A DNA stretch of 64,000 nucleotides from Prostheceraeus crozeri (Eukaryota > Platyhelminthes > Polycladida > Euryleptidae): NCBI GenBank assembly GCA_907163375.1, contig CAJQUW010016167.1:124001-188000 (forward strand). Reading direction: 5' to 3'. The stretch's first letter is position 1. Each line of letters opens with the position of its first letter. The position numbers were made by a program, and so were the translations under genes. The notes beneath the pieces were generated by a model that worked only from the letters and a program-made list of their open reading frames with translations, was not told where the DNA came from and searched no databases. Positions 59,367 to 64,000 of the stretch are shown piece by piece.

Positions 59367-59590
59367 GCTTCTTCTTATGGAACGTTGAGGATAAGTACTT
59401 AACAGTTTGGAACAATGTCATCCTTTATATAGTTATATATATTCTTTAGGGAAGTTCGGTACCTCTCTGATTGGCTGTTAGGATTTCCTTTGTTTAAAAA
59501 GTATATAAGTCCGAGGTTTGTACCAATTCTTATCAAAGGTTCTAATCCTCACGTTTACAAGTTACAATTATTTTAAATCTACAAGTCATA
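59367..59590. promoter_or_regulatory. Divergent promoter with two TATA boxes
   Basis: 224 bp between the two start codons. TATA on the minus side is CTATATAAAGG at 59422-59432. On the plus side GTATATAAG lies at 59501-59509. GATTGGCT at 59470-59477 contains an inverted CCAAT box. Each side has a similar word 40-50 bases after its TATA (ATCCTCAACGTT on the minus side, ATCCTCACGTTT on the plus side), near where transcription should start. Confidence 0.6.
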
Positions 59591-60052
59591 ATGGATCGCA
59601 AACAGAAAGCCGCAGTTGAGAACGGTACTGCTGATCGTACCACTTCGCCAGTGGAACGTACCAATACACCTCCCCAATCTCCGATGGAGCGATCGACAAC
59701 ACCAAACGAGCCGGTGGTGTTCACCCAAGCCCCTGCATCGCCCGACTACTCGAGTGATGAGGATAGTGACGTATCAATTGAGACGATGCGTCACATGAAT
59801 AAGAAGTCCATGCGAACGCCACTTTATGGACGGGTCACGGTCAAAGTCAAGAACGCCCCGAAAAAGTATCACACCAAACGGGTGTTCATGAGGATGGAGC
59901 CGAACGAGCGGAACCTCACAACCGCTCTCGAATTTTCGGTCATCGACCTTGACACACCACGTCGCTGTCCCTGTGCGCCCAAGAAGACCAGGATCCATGT
60001 GCAAGTGGACTTGAAAAAACTTGTACCCTTTCCTTACCTTGATGACATTTAG
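59591..60052 (+). CDS. Compact intronless protein, unrecognised
   Basis: 153 codons from MDRKQKAAVENG to LVPFPYLDDI. The N-terminal 60 residues are Ser/Thr/Pro-rich with repeated SPVERTNTPPQSPMERSTTP, suggesting disorder and proline-directed phosphorylation sites. The rest is basic and likely folded (RVTVKVKNAPKKYHTKRVF, ALEFSVIDLDTPRRCPC, IHVQVDLKKLVPF). TATA lies about 82-90 bases upstream. GC content is higher than the flanks. No family recognised. Its divergent partner and shared promoter words suggest joint expression. Confidence 0.6.
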   Translation: MDRKQKAAVENGTADRTTSPVERTNTPPQSPMERSTTPNEPVVFTQAPASPDYSSDEDSDVSIETMRHMNKKSMRTPLYGRVTVKVKNAPKKYHTKRVFMRMEPNERNLTTALEFSVIDLDTPRRCPCAPKKTRIHVQVDLKKLVPFPYLDDI

Positions 60053-60793
60053 TGTGTTTTTTCTTAATCTCTTTATTTAATATTTATTTGTATATATGAA
60101 CAGACTTGTTTTATCATTTCACAAATCGGTCTTCAATTAAGGTCTGAATGGGAAAGGGGAATAACTATCTACAATTAATGATGTTCAATAACTGAATTGA
60201 AACAAAAAATCAAGTATGAAGACTTCAACTTGAAATAAATAGGAACATATAACTTTTAAAGAAACAGTTATGTTGTTAATTTTAAAATGCTTGTAGCAGT
60301 CCAGGATGATATCATACATGTGTCATACACGACACCATAAGAATGAGAATGAAAAGACCTTTAGAATGATATAAGGTATGTACCTATTCGATGGGAAAAT
60401 CCTAGTTGTATGCAACTGTATGCAAGCAGACAAATGTTAGATTTTTAAATTCACTAAGTTTTTAGCCCATTCTTTAAAGACATGTAGCTCTCTAGTTTTA
60501 TGTCATACATGTGTCATACAATACACCATTAGAATCAGCATGAAAAGAGCATTCGAATGATATATTGTATGTACCCATTTGATGAAAAAATCCTAGTTGT
60601 ATGCATCGGTATGCAACTTGAAAAATTCCAAGTTTTTTTACAAAAATGACTAAGTTTACAAATTTTCAAAGTTAAAGTTTTACAACCAAAAATGATCATA
60701 ATATACAAACCTCTACACTTGACCTTGACCTTAGACCTGACCTTGACCTTCATACACTTCATACACTTCATACACGGCGGGGGGGGGGCCTCA
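60053..60793. other. Stretch without a recognised gene
   Basis: Two similar segments (around 60310-60420 and 60500-60610) share GTCATACA, ACACCAT, AGAATGATAT/CGAATGATAT and CCTAGTTGTATGCA, a diverged duplication. A short TGACCTTGACCTT run lies near 60718-60750. Confidence 0.5.
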
Positions 60794-60888
60794 AAATTTC
60801 TCGGGCGCTTCGCGCCCTCGAAATTTTTCGGATTATAGGGTAAATAAATTTTCGAGTGCGCTTCGCGCACTCGAAAATTTATTTACCC
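60794..60888. repeat. Two adjacent palindromes, one perfect over 51 bp
   Basis: 60838-60888 is a perfect inverted repeat: two 24-bp arms starting GGGTAAATAAATTTTCGAG around a 3-base loop. 60794-60826 is a shorter one around GGGCGCTTCGCGCCC. Both centre on GCGAAGC (read as GCTTCGC). Confidence 0.9.
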
Positions 60889-60923
60889 ATGGGTTCCGGG
60901 TGCCATAGATACTCTTCTTGCTT

Positions 60924-61017
60924 CCCTAACCCTAACCCTAACCCTAACCTTAACCCTAACCCTAACCCTAACCCTAATCTTAACCCTAACCCTAACCTTA
61001 ACCCTAACCCTAACCCT
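60924..61017. repeat. Interstitial telomere-like (CCCTAA)n
   Basis: About 15 hexamers, mostly CCCTAA with a few CTTAA or TCTTAA variants. It matches the vertebrate/invertebrate telomere unit TTAGGG on the minus strand. It lies 35 bases after the perfect palindrome. Confidence 0.95.
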
Positions 61018-61425
61018 AGTATTTTAATTTTGGCGCGAAATTCAAATTTTCGAAAAAAGTCTTTAAATTTGATTATTCACATTTTGGCGCGAAATTTGAA
61101 TTTTCGAAATTTAGCGCTTAATTCAAATTTAATGTTCTATTCAAATCACACGTTTATATCTTCAATTCAAATATGAATCATTATATGACTATTAATAATA
61201 ACATGTATATCAAATAATACATCAGTCCATCAGTTCATATTACTTTGAATTCACTCTACTGTTTACATGTAGAAATCTTTCAACACATATGATGGCACTT
61301 CCATTTCTAAGGTTAAAAATAAACCAGCTGTTCCAATTCTTGTTTGAGTTATCAATTTTGTTTAACCGTACCAATTCCAGGATGTGATGTCATAAGGTCT
61401 TTGTTCATAGTTGCTTTGTCAATTT

Positions 61426-61436
61426 CATATATAAAG
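61426..61436 (+). promoter_or_regulatory. TATA-like box before the small membrane ORF
   Basis: CATATATAAAG lies about 105-114 bases before the ATG at 61540, a normal distance for a promoter with a short leader. Evidence is positional only. Confidence 0.35.
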
Positions 61437-61539
61437 AAGTTGTACACAACGAATTTTCACTCATTTTCAAATTATTTAGTGTCCATAACAGACGTCGTTC
61501 TTCGTTCCTCCGTTCTCCGGTTCTTATTACAATTCTAAA

Positions 61540-61797
61540 GTGAGTTTCATTGTCATGTTCTGCTACTTTATAGGATATTCGGGAGTAGGAACATTATTAA
61601 GTTTTTATAACCAAATAGCTTTAAATATAGAAGCTTGGGTTTTTAGGATAGGAACACTTTATGTTATATTATTAACCATGTTTTTTTATTTTAATTTTTC
61701 ATCCTATATTAAGTCACTGAGCGAGAGACATGAATATATCAGTTTAAATGTAAGTGTATTTGAATCAACAAGATTTTCACAGTTTGTAAATAAATAA
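61540..61797 (+). CDS. Small two-helix membrane protein candidate
   Basis: 85 codons from MSFIVMFCYFIGYSGVGTL to FSQFVNK. Two hydrophobic segments (residues 3-20 and about 35-55, with GTLYVILLTMFFYFNFS) could span a membrane. AATAAA occurs right after the stop, at about 61792 and 61809, as polyadenylation signals. With a TATA-like box upstream it has the outline of a gene, but AT-rich sequence can give such frames by chance. Confidence 0.35.
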   Translation: MSFIVMFCYFIGYSGVGTLLSFYNQIALNIEAWVFRIGTLYVILLTMFFYFNFSSYIKSLSERHEYISLNVSVFESTRFSQFVNK

Positions 61798-62186
61798 AAT
61801 GATACCTAAATAAAGCCTTCATCCATTTTAAATATTCAGTCTGTCATCTGCTAACAGATGTATAAAATTCAAGCTTGTTTAATTAAACAAATTGAGGATT
61901 GGTTGAAATTTTCGAAATTTCACTTTCATTTCATTAAATTAATTTCGAAATTAAATAATAGTAAATCAGCTGTTTCCAAATTTCAACTCTTCTTATGAGC
62001 TAACCCTTTTCGAATAAATATCTAATTTTCGACTTTCGGTTTCAATTTCAACTTCAAATTTTATTTCTTCTTAAGATTTGTCAAATATTAATCTAGTACT
62101 TAATAAAGGTTTGAAGATGGTACATAAATGATTTCTCATTTAAAAAGAGATTAAATTATAATAAAATTTTTTTATCCTCTACAGAA

Positions 62187-64000
62187 ATGGTTCGACAAGA
62201 AAGCATCGCACGGCAACGTCTCATCTTCCATTTCTGTGAGACTTGCCAACTGCCCGTTCGACATGCGAACAAAAGCGGGCACAAGGAGTGCACCTTCCGA
62301 GAAGACTGCTCCTACATCTACTGCCTTTCCTGTAGGACGTATGAAAGGAGTGATATGAAGGCTAACACCGATTCAGCGAAGGCCTTCATTGTTCGTCATA
62401 CCCCCTGTGCTCTTGAGAATGGACGGAAAGGGATCAATTTGACTTCTAGTCATGAAAAAAAGAAGTTGCAACGCCTCTTTTCGAAGGACAGGCCGGTGGA
62501 AGGTGTTCTATCCCAGGTGGACGAACCTCAACAGCCTCCCAAGAAAGCCCCTAAGTCTCGCGCTCCCAAGAAGGCCCCTAAGTCCCGAGAATTTGTCGAC
62601 GAGACCTTGAGCGATTTTGAGGTAAGTGATGTCAATCCTAGTTTCAACGAATAACTGATCCACTGGGGATAGATAAAATGCTACTTCATTAAGTCAATAT
62701 AAGCATATGTCGTTAAGCATATGTCGTTGTTGTTAAAACATTTCAGACTGAACCACCTCAAGCGATGACAGTCGGGTTTGAAGATGGAAACGTGGTGGAA
62801 AACTTGCGAAAGGTAACAAATTAATTTGCTTAATAGTTTCTAAGGAGAAATCAAATATGAATCTCTTTTTTAGCTGTTTCCAAGTGTTCAATCAATCCCC
62901 GCATGCCCGAAGCTGCCTCGAGGGAATTCCCCAGGAGACAAAAAACTCGCTTCTAGCCCCGTAAGTGTGATTGCTGTGGTCTACGCTCAGATAACAGACA
63001 ACAACAACACCTTGAAAACCTATCTATGTCTATCTCTTTATATAAACATATTGTCACATTTTTCCGCTGCAGGCTGTGCGATCTCTATCCCTTAAAAAGC
63101 ATAGGAGCTTTTTAAGCACGCCAGCGACAACCACGTCCATTGAGGACAATGAGGAGAGGCCCTACTCCATACGCGAATCATCCTCATCCGAGGATTCTCC
63201 AACATCATCCTCATCTGACGATTCTCCAACATCGTCATCCGATGATGACGATGAATCTGTTACTAATGTAAGCATGAAGCTTGGTTAACTGCTTCAGTGT
63301 AGAATTTTCTATTAAAACATTTTGAAACTTACTTTGTTGACAATTATCCTAATAAACAATTGTTTCCTTTGTTTACAGGAGTCCGTCAAGTGTGCCTCAC
63401 AGGCAGAGGTGTCCTTCAGCCACATCCGGGCATCCCCCAGCTGGAGCGTCCGCCTGCCGCTGTCCCCGATGATGACGCTTGCTCCTCCATCCCCTGTGCG
63501 TCCTCTATCGCCCGCAGTTCCTTCTTGTCCGGCACCTCCGATCCCACCCCCTCCAACGCCCGCAGCTCCTTCCTCTCCGTCACCTCCGATCCCAGCCGCA
63601 GCTCCTTCCTCCGCGACACCTCCTATCCCCGCCGCAGCTCCTGCTACAGTTCCCAAGGCCCCTCTCCCAGTGCGAGAGTATGATGTCGACCTCGACGCAA
63701 CGACGGAGGAAGACATTGAGTCCAAGCTACGGCGTTGCCAAGAGCGTCTGAAGGAGTCCGAGGCTCGTGAGGCTCAGCTAATGCACGACAACAGAGGTTT
63801 GGTTGAGTCCTTACAAAATATAACTCAATCAAACCTCCTGTTGGCCTCGCAAGTGACCAACATTCAGAGACATGACAAGGAAACATTGGTGCACATCGAG
63901 TGCAGAGACAATGTTATTAGTAAGGTGCGTCTAACGAGGATGGACGACTTGGGTGGCTGCAGTGAAAGCTGCAGCCACTTGAAGTTGTACCACAATGGTA
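62187..64000 (+). CDS. Multi-exon zinc-finger/coiled-coil gene, right-truncated
   Basis: A CTCTACAG acceptor sits three bases before the ATG. Exon 1 (62187-62621) encodes a Cys/His-rich N-terminus (FCETCQLPVRHANKSGHKEC, YCLSC) and a KKAPKSR repeat. Exon 2 is 62747-62812. Exon 4 (63073-63270) encodes KKHRSFLSTPATTTS and a Ser/Asp run. Exon 5 (from 63380) encodes long Pro/Ala/Ser-rich repeats, then an acidic helix (TTEEDIESKLRRCQERLKES) and a coiled coil, still open at the window end. All these junctions are phase 0. A possible exon 3 (62874-62959) is 86 nt and would shift the frame, so it may be skipped. Family unknown. Confidence 0.6.

Noticed and set aside
60856-61176. 106-codon frame with an Asn-Pro repeat
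   Set aside because: The repeat is only the telomere-like CCCTAA tract read in frame.
63312-63725. 137-codon minus-strand Gly/Ala-rich frame
   Set aside because: Antisense to the Pro/Ala-rich exon of the plus-strand gene; low complexity and no start context.
1-64000. CRISPR arrays, rRNA genes, bacterial operons or ribosome binding sites
   Set aside because: None seen. The spliced gene structures and transposon content indicate animal nuclear DNA.

Overview
The window reads as nuclear DNA of an animal: AT-rich, intron-rich, spliceosomal GT/AG boundaries, and packed with transposons of many superfamilies. The taxon cannot be fixed from sequence alone. The palindrome TAGGCCTA is strongly over-represented, and a YR-like family known from deuterostomes, animal CACTA/piggyBac/hAT elements and a tRNA-derived SINE are present. 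A marine invertebrate, perhaps echinoderm-like, is my best guess (inference, weak).

Region by region. 1-8.8 kb (minus): a multi-exon gene encoding in order a MULE-type transposase, a SWIM zinc finger and what looks like a full ubiquitin-specific protease (USP) domain, running off the left edge. 10-11 kb: remains of a hAT element. 12-20.8 kb (minus): a CACTA/EnSpm TNP2-like transposase and a DUF4806-like protein, with a SINE, a 153-bp-arm hairpin and a piggyBac copy (bounded by TTAA) between them. 20.8-23.1 kb: a mariner with an open transposase, inserted inside a 195-bp tandem repeat. 23-31 kb: repeats, small hairpin elements, an isolated hAT N-terminal exon and one unexplained acidic ORF. 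31.5-33.3 kb: two in-phase exons of a tyrosine-recombinase-like gene, with a Penelope-like fragment between them. 34.07-38.95 kb: a structurally complete hAT with terminal inverted repeats and an 8-bp target duplication. 39-46 kb: a piggyBac tail, a LINE reverse-transcriptase fragment, a broken cysteine-rich gene and a pogo-like element. 49-50.5 kb: a second hAT-type gene, broken. 52 kb: the 3' end of another tyrosine-recombinase gene. 54.8-58.6 kb: a piggyBac N-terminal fragment and a Ty3/Gypsy fossil.

59-64 kb differs. It holds two compact intronless genes sharing a 224-bp divergent promoter with a TATA box on each side, a third small membrane-protein ORF with its own TATA box, and a multi-exon gene for a zinc-finger/proline-rich/coiled-coil protein that runs off the right edge. 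A perfect 51-bp palindrome and a telomere-like CCCTAA tract lie among them. I do not recognise these four proteins.

No cellular pathway ties the genes together. The strongest candidates for something new are the MULE-SWIM-USP gene, the divergent TATA gene pair, and the long hairpin at 14.2 kb.
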